A stretch of 9,251 nt of DNA from Syntrophobacterales bacterium (GCA_017881765.1 JADGQN010000167.1:1-9251); one strand, 5' to 3'. Numbered from the stretch's first letter, positions 1 to 6,284 are shown. Numbers and translations are program-made. The notes: generated by a model from the letters alone, not told the origin.

Positions 1-66
1 TACGGCAAGCTCCTCGGAATCAGCGTTGAACAATTGCACAGGTTAAAAGAAAAGGGTATCATCTAG
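1..66 (+). CDS. C-terminal end of a probable CaiB/BaiF (type III) CoA-transferase, partial
   Basis: The window opens inside a reading frame that runs for 21 codons to a TAG at 64-66 and ends in YGKLLGISVEQLHRLKEKGI plus one more Ile. This resembles the usual C-terminus of family III CoA-transferases (CaiB/BaiF, formyl-CoA transferase type), which commonly close with a Leu-Gly-hydrophobic-Ser segment, a short helix and Gly-Val/Ile-Ile. Such enzymes move CoA between carboxylic acids in the cytoplasm. Only 2 nt separate the stop from the first possible start of the acyl-CoA synthetase gene, so the two are probably co-transcribed and perhaps translationally coupled. That neighbour also handles CoA thioesters, which supports the call. 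The catalytic Asp and the rest of the protein lie outside the window, so the assignment rests on the tail and the context. Confidence 0.6.
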   Translation, partial: YGKLLGISVEQLHRLKEKGII

Positions 67-68
67 TC

Positions 69-2261
69 TTGCCCGAGATGAGACTGAAACCCCTCTTTTA
101 TCCTCAAAGCCTGGTAGTAGTCGGTGTATCAGATTCCCCCTCGAATCTCGCAAGGCGGATCATTGAGAACCTCGATGGTGCGCGATTCCACGGAACGATC
201 TATTGTGTCGGCAGGCGCGCCGGAGTGCTGAAAGGCAGGCCGATATTCGAGCGGATCGACGAGATCGACGCAGTTCCGGATCTCGCTCTCCTCCTCATTC
301 CCGCCGAAACCATACCAGAGACTCTGGAAGCATGTGGAAGAAAACGCATAGGATATGTCGTGATCGAGACAGGCGGCTTTTCTGAGTTTCAAGAAGAGCG
401 GGGAAGGCTCGAAAGACAGATCCTGGAGATAGCCAACAAATGGAATATCAGGTTCATGGGACCCAACTGTGTGGGCGTCATCAACACGGAAAATGGATTG
501 ACTATGCCTTTCTATTCTGTCGAGCCACACGATCTGGTAAGGGGAACTATTTCCTTTATTTCTCAGAGTGGCGGCCTGGTGCACGATTTCCTCAAGCGCT
601 GCCGGCACGAGAATTTGCGATGTGGCAAGTTGCTGAGCATCGGGAACAAACTGATGCTCGACGAGAATGATTTTCTGGAATTTCTCATCAATGATCAGGC
701 TACCCTCGCGATCGGGCTTTATCTGGAGAGTGTGGCGGATGGAAGACGACTTATGGAGGCGGCGGAGTCAACTGAAAAGCCCATTGTCGCGCTCAAGGGA
801 AACAGGAGCGCCGCGAGCCAACAGATAGCACGATTTCATACGGCTGCGCTGGCCGGCGATAACCGTATACTTGAGGCTGCCCTCAAGCAATGCGGTATGC
901 ATCCGGTAGACAATCTGACCGAAATGATCCAGCTCTTCAAGATATTCACTCTCCCTCTTCTGAAAGGGCGCAATCTCATGCTCATCTCCCGCTCAGGAGG
1001 ACAGGCGGTATTACTGGCTGATGCTGCCCACACCTACGGTTTCAACCTGGCCGTGCTTCCTGAGCGCCTCCGTGATTTCGTGACTGGAAAGGTAAAGGCG
1101 GGAGTCATAAGGCCGACCAACCCCGTAGACCTCGGGGATGTCTTCGACATTCAGTCTTACGACAAGATGATAGAGATGTCGCTGGAAGACAAGGGTATCG
1201 ACGGCGTCGTTCTTTTCCATTATTTTCCTGACGAGGAGAAGGAGGCTACCGAGGCCCTGATTCAGTCCACGGCTACATTAGCACGCAAGTACCAAAAGCC
1301 GGTGGTCTTTTGTCTGCTGCCCGGCAGAAAGGAGATACTCACGCTTGATGCTGAAGAATACTTTCCCATATTCGACGAAGGGGATACGGCCTTCGAGGCA
1401 CTGGCTTCCTCTCTGCTCCACTTCGAGAACCGACAGAAAAGGACCGCCTCCGCTCCTTTCGTAAAACATACAATAGGGGCGAGCGGCCATCCTGGAGGTC
1501 TATACCAATTCGGATTCGAAGATAGAGTGAGGCGGCAGCGAGGAGCCGACGCAGGCGTACCTGGGGGTACGTCGAGGAGGGCGACGCAGCGACAACGAAA
1601 CTATATCGATGAAGGCGAATTGGTATCAGAAATCATGCCCGTGGACGAGACATTCGCTCTGCTCAAGGCCTCAGGACTGTCAGTAGCAGACTATGCCGTC
1701 GTTTCATCTCTTGAAGAAGCGATGGAAGCAGCGGGCAGAGTGGGCTATCCGGTCGCTTTGAAAATAGCTTCTCCGGCTATGCTTCATAAGACCGAGGAGG
1801 CCGGCGTCAGACTCGATCTGCGCGATGCTCCCTCTCTTGAGCATGCCTTCAGCCAGATGAGGGCGGACCAATATCTCATCCAACGCATGGTCCGGGGTTG
1901 CGAGACCATCCTCGGGGCAAAACGGGACCCGCAGTTCGGGCCTGTCGTAATCTTCGGTATGGGCGGGATACTCGTGGAGCTTTTTGACGATGTGGCAATT
2001 TGCGTGGCTCCTCTCGATGAGCGGATCGCCATGGAAATGATGGACGAGATAAAGGGCTCCGCAATTCTGAACGGTTACCGGGGAGGTCCTGCCCTCGACA
2101 AAAGGGCCCTCTCGAACGCTCTTCTGAGCGTGTCGAACCTGCTGCTGGAGCACCCGGAAATCGTCAATCTTGACATCAATCCGCTCATCATCCTCGAAGA
2201 AGGCAAAGGCGCTTTTCTGGTCGATGCCAAAATGGAACGTTCAGTGCTCACATCTTTTTAG
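69..2261 (+). CDS. ADP-forming acyl-CoA synthetase (acetate-CoA ligase-like, fused alpha and beta parts)
   Basis: This cytoplasmic enzyme should interconvert an acyl-CoA plus ADP and phosphate with the free acid, CoA and ATP. The fused order is visible. A CoA-binding Rossmann-like domain spans about residues 5-135 (VVVGVSDSP near 17-25, GPNCVGV at 131-137). Succinyl-CoA-ligase-like domains span about 155-450, with SQSGG at 165-169 and the likely phosphorylated His257 in FHTAALAGD. An ATP-grasp domain spans about 522-730 (HKTEEAGVRL at 573, CETILGAKRDPQFGP at 611, DINPL at 702). The acyl substrate cannot be told from sequence. The first start is TTG at 69, with AAAGGG 12 nt upstream; ATG at 78 (727 aa) is an alternative with the same AAAGGG 21 nt upstream. 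Residues 479-519 are an Arg-rich insert encoded by a mobile inverted-repeat element in the linker. Without it the protein would be about 689 residues, close to the usual ~700 of the family. Confidence 0.9.
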   Translation: MPEMRLKPLFYPQSLVVVGVSDSPSNLARRIIENLDGARFHGTIYCVGRRAGVLKGRPIFERIDEIDAVPDLALLLIPAETIPETLEACGRKRIGYVVIETGGFSEFQEERGRLERQILEIANKWNIRFMGPNCVGVINTENGLTMPFYSVEPHDLVRGTISFISQSGGLVHDFLKRCRHENLRCGKLLSIGNKLMLDENDFLEFLINDQATLAIGLYLESVADGRRLMEAAESTEKPIVALKGNRSAASQQIARFHTAALAGDNRILEAALKQCGMHPVDNLTEMIQLFKIFTLPLLKGRNLMLISRSGGQAVLLADAAHTYGFNLAVLPERLRDFVTGKVKAGVIRPTNPVDLGDVFDIQSYDKMIEMSLEDKGIDGVVLFHYFPDEEKEATEALIQSTATLARKYQKPVVFCLLPGRKEILTLDAEEYFPIFDEGDTAFEALASSLLHFENRQKRTASAPFVKHTIGASGHPGGLYQFGFEDRVRRQRGADAGVPGGTSRRATQRQRNYIDEGELVSEIMPVDETFALLKASGLSVADYAVVSSLEEAMEAAGRVGYPVALKIASPAMLHKTEEAGVRLDLRDAPSLEHAFSQMRADQYLIQRMVRGCETILGAKRDPQFGPVVIFGMGGILVELFDDVAICVAPLDERIAMEMMDEIKGSAILNGYRGGPALDKRALSNALLSVSNLLLEHPEIVNLDINPLIILEEGKGAFLVDAKMERSVLTSF
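1502..1626. mobile_element. MITE-like inverted-repeat element inserted in frame in the synthetase gene
   Basis: Perfect 11-bp terminal inverted repeats are visible: ATACCAATTCG at 1502-1512 and CGAATTGGTAT at 1616-1626, with weaker complementarity running further inward. The exact middle holds a small hairpin, GTACC (1557-1561), loop TGGG, GGTAC (1566-1570). A near-direct repeat also occurs in the two arms, GAGGAGCCGACGCAG at 1540-1554 and GAGGAGGGCGACGCAG at 1574-1589. No transposase is encoded, so it would be non-autonomous. If AT (1502-1503 and 1625-1626) is the target duplication, the element is 121 bp and the net gain is 123 bp, exactly 41 codons. Removing it rejoins Gly-Gly-Leu to Ser-Glu-Ile, matching the Leu-x-Glu usual at the start of the beta part in this family. 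A TA duplication would give 121 bp and break the frame. I see no second copy in the window. Confidence 0.75.
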
Positions 2262-2312
2262 TACAAAAGCTGATCAAGCGAACCGCAGGATCAATGCCGG
2301 TCTAACCTCGCC

Positions 2313-2341
2313 TTTACAACTCCTTCATCCATAGTTACATT
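2313..2341 (+). promoter_or_regulatory. Candidate sigma-70 promoter for the exported-protein operon
   Basis: TTTACA at 2313-2318 (5 of 6 to the -35 consensus) is followed after 17 nt by TACATT at 2336-2341 (4 of 6 to the -10). It lies in the 142-nt gap between the synthetase and the first exported-protein gene and would give a leader of about 55 nt. Short motifs like this occur by chance, so this is a suggestion only. Confidence 0.35.
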
Positions 2342-2390
2342 CTGAACAACGCGACGGCATGATACGACAAAAGGCGACCGTGCCAGACTG

Positions 2391-2398
2391 AAAGGAGG
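2391..2398 (+). promoter_or_regulatory. Strong ribosome binding site
   Basis: AAAGGAGG lies 5 nt before the ATG at 2404 and fixes that start over the internal ATG two codons later. Confidence 0.8.
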
Positions 2399-2403
2399 CT
2401 CAC

Positions 2404-3534
2404 ATGAGAATGAGAAGGTTATCCTTTCGAGACATAAGAATAATCCTTGCCAGTCTGCTTCTGCTATCGATACCCGCGATCAGTAATGCGCAGGCGGGCC
2501 CGCCGCCCATAGCACCCCCACTGGCTCGCGAAGGCGACTTGTCAGTAATGCTGGCGGCAGCCTTGGGGGTCGGGAATACCGATGACGAGGTTGAGGCTGA
2601 AACCCGGCTGGGAGGAATCGGCGTCACGCCGCGGAATGGGTGGATCGCCGATTACCCGGTTACACCCGATATTCTTGGTGAATTACAGAGATCGGTGGGC
2701 GAGGCCGCGGATGCCCGAAAATTATCGATGAGCAGGGACGAGGCTCTGAAGAGGCTTAATGACGCTTCCGATCAGCTCGGGGTCGCAGTCAGGCCCCTTG
2801 CAGGCAATGAAGGCTACAGGGGTGAATCTCCTGGTGCTGAGAATTATCCCAACCCCGACGCGGTAAACGATTACTACTACGATGAAGGGCCTCCAGTGGT
2901 CACCTACTACGCTCCGCCACCCGACTACTATTACCTGTACGCCTGGGTTCCCTACCCCTTCTGGGGCTATGGCTTCTGGTTTCCCGGATTTTTTGTCCTG
3001 CATGATTTCCATAGAGTGGTAAACGTGCACAACAGAGCCGTGTTCGTTTCCAATCATTTCAATGACGTCAGCGCTCACAGGGTTTTCCGCGTTGACCCCG
3101 TCAACAGATTTAGCGGAAGAACTTTCGCCGGCATAGGTGCGCCTCGTACAGGTGGTTTTGTCTCGACCGGGGTTCCGAGAAGTGACAGAAGGATCTTCAA
3201 TGCGCCTCCGCGGACAGCGCCAACCGGCAGCATGATCGGCTCGCCTTCCGGCGGAAGCAGAGCGGTTGCCCCGCCTTCCCGTGCCCCTATGGCAGGCCAG
3301 GCCACTCGCAGCGGTGGTCCAGGAATAGCTGGCCAGGCCACCACGGGTGGGGGTGGTTCCGGCATGGCAGGACAGACGACCACTGGCGGTGGAGGAGCGG
3401 TTGGTTCGCCTTCCGGCGGGAGCGGTGGTTTTTCGGGTGGGGGCCGTGAAGGGGGAGGTTTTTCGGGCGGCGCTCGAGGCGGCGGTTCGTTCGGAGGAGG
3501 CCATGGTGGCGGCGGGGGCGGACATGGAAGATGA
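2404..3534 (+). CDS. Exported protein with aromatic patch and Gly-rich tail, function unknown
   Basis: No function can be assigned. The start at 2404 has a strong ribosome binding site and gives a clear Sec signal peptide: basic Met-Arg-Met-Arg-Arg, a hydrophobic core at about 12-25, and a probable cut after SNA near residue 29. The mature part has a Pro-rich stretch (33-39) and a moderately polar region containing NGWIADYPVTPDILGELQ (79-96). Next comes a very Tyr/Trp/Phe/Pro-rich patch at about 157-203, including YAWVPYPFWGYGFWFPGFF. The tail from about 270 is rich in Gly, Ser, Thr and Pro, with three imperfect GQ(A/T)T-type repeats (298-334), GSPSGGS twice (279 and 334), and a final run of mostly Gly ending His-Gly-Arg. 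The composition suggests an outer-envelope or secreted structural protein. It is the first gene of a three-gene exported set; the next begins right after it. Confidence 0.75.
   Translation: MRMRRLSFRDIRIILASLLLLSIPAISNAQAGPPPIAPPLAREGDLSVMLAAALGVGNTDDEVEAETRLGGIGVTPRNGWIADYPVTPDILGELQRSVGEAADARKLSMSRDEALKRLNDASDQLGVAVRPLAGNEGYRGESPGAENYPNPDAVNDYYYDEGPPVVTYYAPPPDYYYLYAWVPYPFWGYGFWFPGFFVLHDFHRVVNVHNRAVFVSNHFNDVSAHRVFRVDPVNRFSGRTFAGIGAPRTGGFVSTGVPRSDRRIFNAPPRTAPTGSMIGSPSGGSRAVAPPSRAPMAGQATRSGGPGIAGQATTGGGGSGMAGQTTTGGGGAVGSPSGGSGGFSGGGREGGGFSGGARGGGSFGGGHGGGGGGHGR
3295..3405 (+). repeat. Degenerate in-gene tandem repeat (three GQ-x-T units)
   Basis: Three consecutive units of about 12-13 codons begin GGCCAGGCCACTCGC, GGCCAGGCCACCACG and GGACAGACGACCACT and encode GQATRSGGPGIA, GQATTGGGGSGMA and GQTTTGGGGAVG. 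The block is followed by a second copy of a Gly-Ser-Pro-Ser-Gly-Gly-Ser coding segment (first at about 3238, second at about 3403). The Gly-rich tail appears to have grown by internal duplication, so its length may vary between strains. Confidence 0.6.
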
Positions 3535-3555
3535 ATAGCGATGAGCGTGAATCGC

Positions 3556-3559
3556 GAGG
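3556..3559 (+). promoter_or_regulatory. Ribosome binding site deciding the propeller-protein start
   Basis: GAGG lies 7 nt before the ATG at 3567. The earlier in-frame ATG at 3531 overlaps the previous stop as ATGA, but has only GGAAG immediately before it, too close to work well. Confidence 0.55.
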
Positions 3560-3566
3560 TCGACCG

Positions 3567-4568
3567 ATGAAGCATGCGCGCTTCTTTAGATTTGCCATTC
3601 TGGTAGCGCCAGTTCTTTTTCTCGCAGCGGCAATCACCGCGGCAGGCATAAAGGTGCGTATAGAAGAGTGGAACCTTCCATCTCCAGCCTCTCTCCCGCA
3701 CGATCCAGCCGTAGCACCGGATGGATCGCTCTGGTACACTGGTCAGCGATCTAACACCCTTGGACGCCTCGATCCAAAGACGGGGCAGATAAAGGAATAT
3801 TCTTTAAAGACTCCCGATTCAGGACCGCACGGGCTAGTGGCCGATAAGGAAGGCAACATCTGGTTTACCGCGAATTACAAGGGATATATCGGAAAATTAA
3901 TTCCACGGACCGGTGCGGTGACAGAGTATGCCTTGCTGGATCCTGCCGCTCGTGACCCGCACACCCCGGTCTTCGATCAGAAAGGGGTACTATGGTTCAC
4001 GGTGCAGGCGGGCAATGTCGTGGGCAGGTTAGATCCGCAAACAGGTGTTGTCAAGCTAAAGTCGCTACCAACTCCCAATGCACACCCTTACGGGATCGCG
4101 ATCAACACAAGAGGGGTCCCATTTTTCTGCGAATTCGGGACCAACAAGCTTGCCGCCATTGATCCGGGCACCATGGAAATCACCGAGTATGCGCTCCCGA
4201 TGGGTGCACGGCCGCGGCGGCTAGCTATCGCGGAGGGTGACATTATATACTACACCGACTTTGCGCGCGGATATCTTGGCCGGTTGGACCCGAACGGAGG
4301 CAAGGTCGAAGAAAAGGCCTCGCCTGGCGGGACCGGTTCCAAACCATACGGTATAACTGTAACCTCGGACGGCGCGGTCTGGTACAGCGAGTCCGGCGTG
4401 AGTCCGAATACGATCGTCAGGTTTGATCCGAAAACGAAAAGCTTTGCGGGCTGGCCGATACCCTCCGGCGGCGGTACGGTTCGCAACATGGTCGCAACAC
4501 CGGGAGGAGATCTCTACATCGCGTGCAGCGGCGTAAATAGAGTCGGGATTGTCAAAATTGAGAGGTAA
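3567..4568 (+). CDS. Exported virginiamycin B lyase-like (Vgb/SMP-30-type) seven-repeat beta-propeller protein
   Basis: The 333-residue product starts with a signal peptide (MKHARFFRF, hydrophobic core 9-26) and then shows seven repeats of about 43 residues. Each has a hydrophobic strand, an Asp/Gly turn, a Trp/Tyr-Phe/Tyr-Thr/Ser strand and usually Gly-Arg-Leu-Asp-Pro. They begin near residues 45, 88, 131, 174, 216, 260 and 305. This is the pattern of streptogramin lyase-like seven-bladed propellers. Periplasmic or secreted location is likely. Repeats 1-3 keep a His near the blade start (PHDP is degenerate, PHGL, PHTP), but repeats 4-6 have Pro-Tyr or Pro-Arg. The His/Glu site of true Vgb enzymes is therefore not evident and drug inactivation should not be assumed; binding or another lyase role is equally possible. 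ATG 3531 would add 12 polar residues before the signal peptide, so 3567 is preferred. It lies 32 nt after the previous gene. Confidence 0.8.
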   Translation: MKHARFFRFAILVAPVLFLAAAITAAGIKVRIEEWNLPSPASLPHDPAVAPDGSLWYTGQRSNTLGRLDPKTGQIKEYSLKTPDSGPHGLVADKEGNIWFTANYKGYIGKLIPRTGAVTEYALLDPAARDPHTPVFDQKGVLWFTVQAGNVVGRLDPQTGVVKLKSLPTPNAHPYGIAINTRGVPFFCEFGTNKLAAIDPGTMEITEYALPMGARPRRLAIAEGDIIYYTDFARGYLGRLDPNGGKVEEKASPGGTGSKPYGITVTSDGAVWYSESGVSPNTIVRFDPKTKSFAGWPIPSGGGTVRNMVATPGGDLYIACSGVNRVGIVKIER

Positions 4569-4592
4569 TACCAATAGCACAAGATTAAGGAT

Positions 4593-4600
4593 AAGGAGGT
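4593..4600 (+). promoter_or_regulatory. Consensus ribosome binding site
   Basis: AAGGAGGT, a full match to the anti-Shine-Dalgarno core, ends 5 nt before the ATG at 4606. It suggests strong translation of the third exported protein. Confidence 0.8.
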
Positions 4601-4605
4601 AGGAC

Positions 4606-5187
4606 ATGAGAAAAGGTATTTGTGGAATATCAGTGCTGGCCTTACTGCTCGGAGCGCTTTTCGCGCCCGGGGGGACCAAAGAGGCAACCGCGGCCGTAGG
4701 GATCAACATCAACATCGGCCCGCCGCCGCGATATGTCATCCCTGCTCCCCCTCCGGTGGTCGTAATACCGGGAACTTATGTCTACGCCGTTCCTGACATC
4801 GACGTGGATATTCTCTTCTACCAGGGCTATTGGTATCGTCCCCATCAAGGCTATTGGTTCAGGGCCAGGTCCTACAATGGACCCTGGGTATATCTTGCCG
4901 CGCCGCAAGTCCCTCGCGTCTTGATAGAACTGCCGCCTGACTATCGCAGACCACCACCCGGATACCGCCGGATACCCTATGGACAGTTCAAGAAGAACTG
5001 GGGTGCGTGGGATCGCCAACGATACTGGGACCGGGACAGAGAATGGCGGGAAGGGTGGCATAGAGGGCCCGAAGGAAGAGGCGGAGATGTCAGGGAAGAA
5101 CACCGTGGAAAGCCTGAAGGAAGAGGCGAGGAGCGAGGTAGAGGACCTGAGGACCGTGGAGGGCATGAAGGCCACGAGGGCAGATAA
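4606..5187 (+). CDS. Exported Tyr/Trp/Arg-rich protein with WxxGxW-like motif, function unknown
   Basis: I recognise the protein style but no function. The 193-residue product has a signal peptide (MRKG, hydrophobic core about 8-21, probable cut after ATAA at 30). Next come a Val/Ile/Pro segment (31-56) and a conserved-looking core at about 57-128: TYVYAVPDIDVDILFYQGYW, then YRP, QGYWFRARSYNGPW, and PPDYRR. The repeated Gly-Tyr-Trp-(Tyr/Phe)-Arg and NGPW spacing recalls small WxxGxW/YxxGxW-type envelope proteins. The last 60 residues (about 134-193) are highly charged and repetitive (Arg, Glu, Gly, Asp, His) with several EGRG-type units, and are likely disordered. It follows the propeller gene by 37 nt on the same strand and is probably the last gene of the exported-protein operon. 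Confidence 0.75.
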   Translation: MRKGICGISVLALLLGALFAPGGTKEATAAVGININIGPPPRYVIPAPPPVVVIPGTYVYAVPDIDVDILFYQGYWYRPHQGYWFRARSYNGPWVYLAAPQVPRVLIELPPDYRRPPPGYRRIPYGQFKKNWGAWDRQRYWDRDREWREGWHRGPEGRGGDVREEHRGKPEGRGEERGRGPEDRGGHEGHEGR

Positions 5188-5222
5188 AGACTGACTCGTT
5201 CATGACCGTCAGGCACGGATGG

Positions 5223-5245
5223 GGCCATGCTTTGACAGTATGGCC
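5223..5245. other. Weak inverted repeat after the exported-protein operon
   Basis: GGCCAT at 5223-5228 pairs with ATGGCC at 5240-5245 around an 11-nt loop. It sits 36 nt after the stop of the last exported-protein gene and 66 nt beyond the end of the convergent zinc-ribbon gene. There is no T-run on either side, so a role in termination is possible but unproven. Confidence 0.25.
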
Positions 5246-5310
5246 ACATCCTTTCTGTAGATGGCGGTCAGCCTGGGAAACGACGTCGCCAGGAGAGATG
5301 CGCTACCCCG

Positions 5311-5463
5311 TCATTCACGCTCAGTCGTGCGTCCGGTCGTAGCGTGCTCAAGCTTCTCAATCTCATCGCTTGCGCATTCAGGACATTCAGGGGGCTCTTC
5401 CTCCCCCCGAATCGCCTTAAACTCCCAGCCGCATTTTCTGCATATATACTTTTCTTCAGCCAT
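5311..5463 (-). CDS. Small zinc-ribbon (FmdB/rubredoxin-like) protein, 50 aa
   Basis: Read on the minus strand from ATG at 5463 to TGA at 5311, the frame gives a 50-residue protein with two Cys pairs: YICRKCGWEF (Cys8, Cys11) and PPECPECASDEIEKLE (Cys27, Cys30). The spacing CxxC-15-CxxC, with the second pair followed by Ser-Asp-Glu-Ile-Glu-Lys-Leu, matches short zinc ribbons of the FmdB/rubredoxin-like kind. The metal is probably zinc or possibly iron. The protein would be cytoplasmic; its partner is unknown. AAAGGTGGT (complement of 5471-5479) lies 7 nt upstream as a ribosome binding site. The polar Thr/Arg/Glu tail (residues 41-50) is outside the ribbon. It stands alone, 314 nt from the next minus-strand gene. 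It is below common length cut-offs and is easily missed. Confidence 0.75.
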   Translation of the reverse strand: MAEEKYICRKCGWEFKAIRGEEEPPECPECASDEIEKLEHATTGRTTERE

Positions 5464-5777
5464 GCTAATCACCACCTTTGCTTTGTACCGGCTTCATGAG
5501 CCTTTCCGGAATCCGCTTCCTAATCATAATCAAAACTAATGCAGCGGGATGACAAATGCAATTCATGCGGTAAAGTTGCCCTGCAATCGGAACTTGCGGG
5601 CCTATTTTGACAAACATAAGGGAGATGGAGTAATGTGCTCGTCCGAACAGTACCGCCTGGAAGGTGAAATTTGGCGACAACCTACCCCTGGTCAAGGGAG
5701 GGGCTAGCGGCTGCGGTGGGCCCTGCAGGGTCATGCCTTGACAACTATGGGCACGTTGCCAACATCAAACTCGTATA
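5464..5777. other. 314-nt intergenic stretch, mostly unexplained
   Basis: It separates the DUF2124-like gene from the zinc-ribbon gene. I see the candidate zinc-ribbon promoter (5526-5555), a plus-strand TTGACA at 5607-5612, GC-rich imperfect hairpin sequence at 5685-5703 (CCCCT ... AGGGG) and the palindrome CCCTGCAGGG at 5721-5730. Near 5731-5777 an alternative minus-strand frame could be a gene tail. The GC-rich part at about 5676-5733 differs in look from its flanks and could be a dispersed repeat, but no second copy is in the window. No convincing gene or RNA is seen. Confidence 0.5.
5526..5555 (-). promoter_or_regulatory. Candidate promoter of the zinc-ribbon gene
   Basis: On the minus strand TTGTCA (complement of 5550-5555, 5 of 6 to consensus) is followed after 18 nt by GATTAT (complement of 5526-5531, 4 of 6). 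It lies about 60 nt upstream of the start codon. Prediction by motif only. Confidence 0.3.
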
Positions 5778-6284
5778 TCAGGCTATCTCTACTATCTCGA
5801 TGGCCGTTGGTCTTTCCATCGAAAACTCGAAGATGAAACGGATGGGCATCCGCTCATGCCACTTCATGCTCTCGAAAAGTCCCGGCACGACTGTCTCGCC
5901 AATGATGGTTCCGCCCTCACCCAGCCCATCACGAACGAGGGCCAGGACATTCTCAAAAGGGACATTAACAAGACCGGACATCAAGACGATGACCTTGGCC
6001 CTGACAGGCCCTTCCTTTTTTGTGGCAACCATGCCCAAGTCATTTATTGGTTCAAGTCGCCAGAGCCTGCTGAGGTCACCATCTGTCGCAAAATAGAGAT
6101 TGAGTCCGACGTCTTTCAAGAAGTAGCTGAAAAACGTCGCCATCGCGTAACAGGCGCCTTCACATCCGGCCCATATGAGGGTGTCACCCTTCTTTGCGCC
6201 GGCCTTTTCAACGAGAGAACTGAAAACAGCCGGCATGTCAGTGTGATCTTTGCCAATCGACAACACTTTCCTTTCTCGATTCAT
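5778..6284 (-). CDS. DUF2124-like protein of unknown function
   Basis: The 168-residue product has no signal peptide or clear membrane segment and should be cytoplasmic. It shows alternating strands and helices: DTLIWAGCEGACYAMATFFS (34-53, with Cys41 and Cys45), LNLYFATDGDLSRLW (61-75), AKVIVLMSGLVNVPFENVLA (96-115), GGTIIGETVVPGLFESMKW (124-142) and FIFEFSMER (150-158). The KVIVLMSGL-N/A-x-P segment, the later Gly-x-x-x-x-x-x-Phe-Glu-x-x-x-Trp segment and the length fit DUF2124, a family I know mainly from methanogenic archaea; this match is from memory and not proven. It begins 24 nt after the dehydrogenase stop, so the two are probably one operon. GAGATGAGA 6 nt upstream is a weak ribosome binding site. 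A downstream GTG (codon 7) after AAAGGAAA is another possible start. An alternative frame continues past the stop for 15 codons. Confidence 0.6.
   Translation of the reverse strand: MNRERKVLSIGKDHTDMPAVFSSLVEKAGAKKGDTLIWAGCEGACYAMATFFSYFLKDVGLNLYFATDGDLSRLWRLEPINDLGMVATKKEGPVRAKVIVLMSGLVNVPFENVLALVRDGLGEGGTIIGETVVPGLFESMKWHERMPIRFIFEFSMERPTAIEIVEIA

Noticed and set aside
1704..2153. 149-codon minus-strand frame opposite the ATP-grasp part of the synthetase
   Set aside because: The plus-strand frame holds conserved ATP-grasp motifs throughout; the antisense product shows no recognisable features.
2722..3701. Long minus-strand frames (up to 267 codons) opposite the Gly-rich gene, one very Pro-rich
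   Set aside because: They are antisense shadows of GC-rich Gly/Pro codons. The plus strand has the ribosome binding site, signal peptide and domain-like features.
3567..4568. Calling the propeller protein a streptogramin resistance lyase
   Set aside because: Fold-level repeats are clear, but the His/Glu site of true Vgb is not evident and the protein has a signal peptide, unlike the cytoplasmic resistance enzymes.
4642..5249. Minus-strand frames opposite the Tyr/Trp/Arg-rich exported protein
   Set aside because: Composition is a mirror of the repetitive plus-strand codons, with no start signals of note.
5261..5539. 92-codon plus-strand frame
   Set aside because: It is antisense to the zinc-ribbon gene, has no good ribosome binding site and no family features.
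5607..5707. TTGACA at 5607-5612, GGAGATGGAG at 5621-5630 and a 24-codon frame from ATG 5633, as a possible leader peptide
   Set aside because: The -10 is poor, the peptide has no recognisable feature, and no plus-strand gene follows that it could control.
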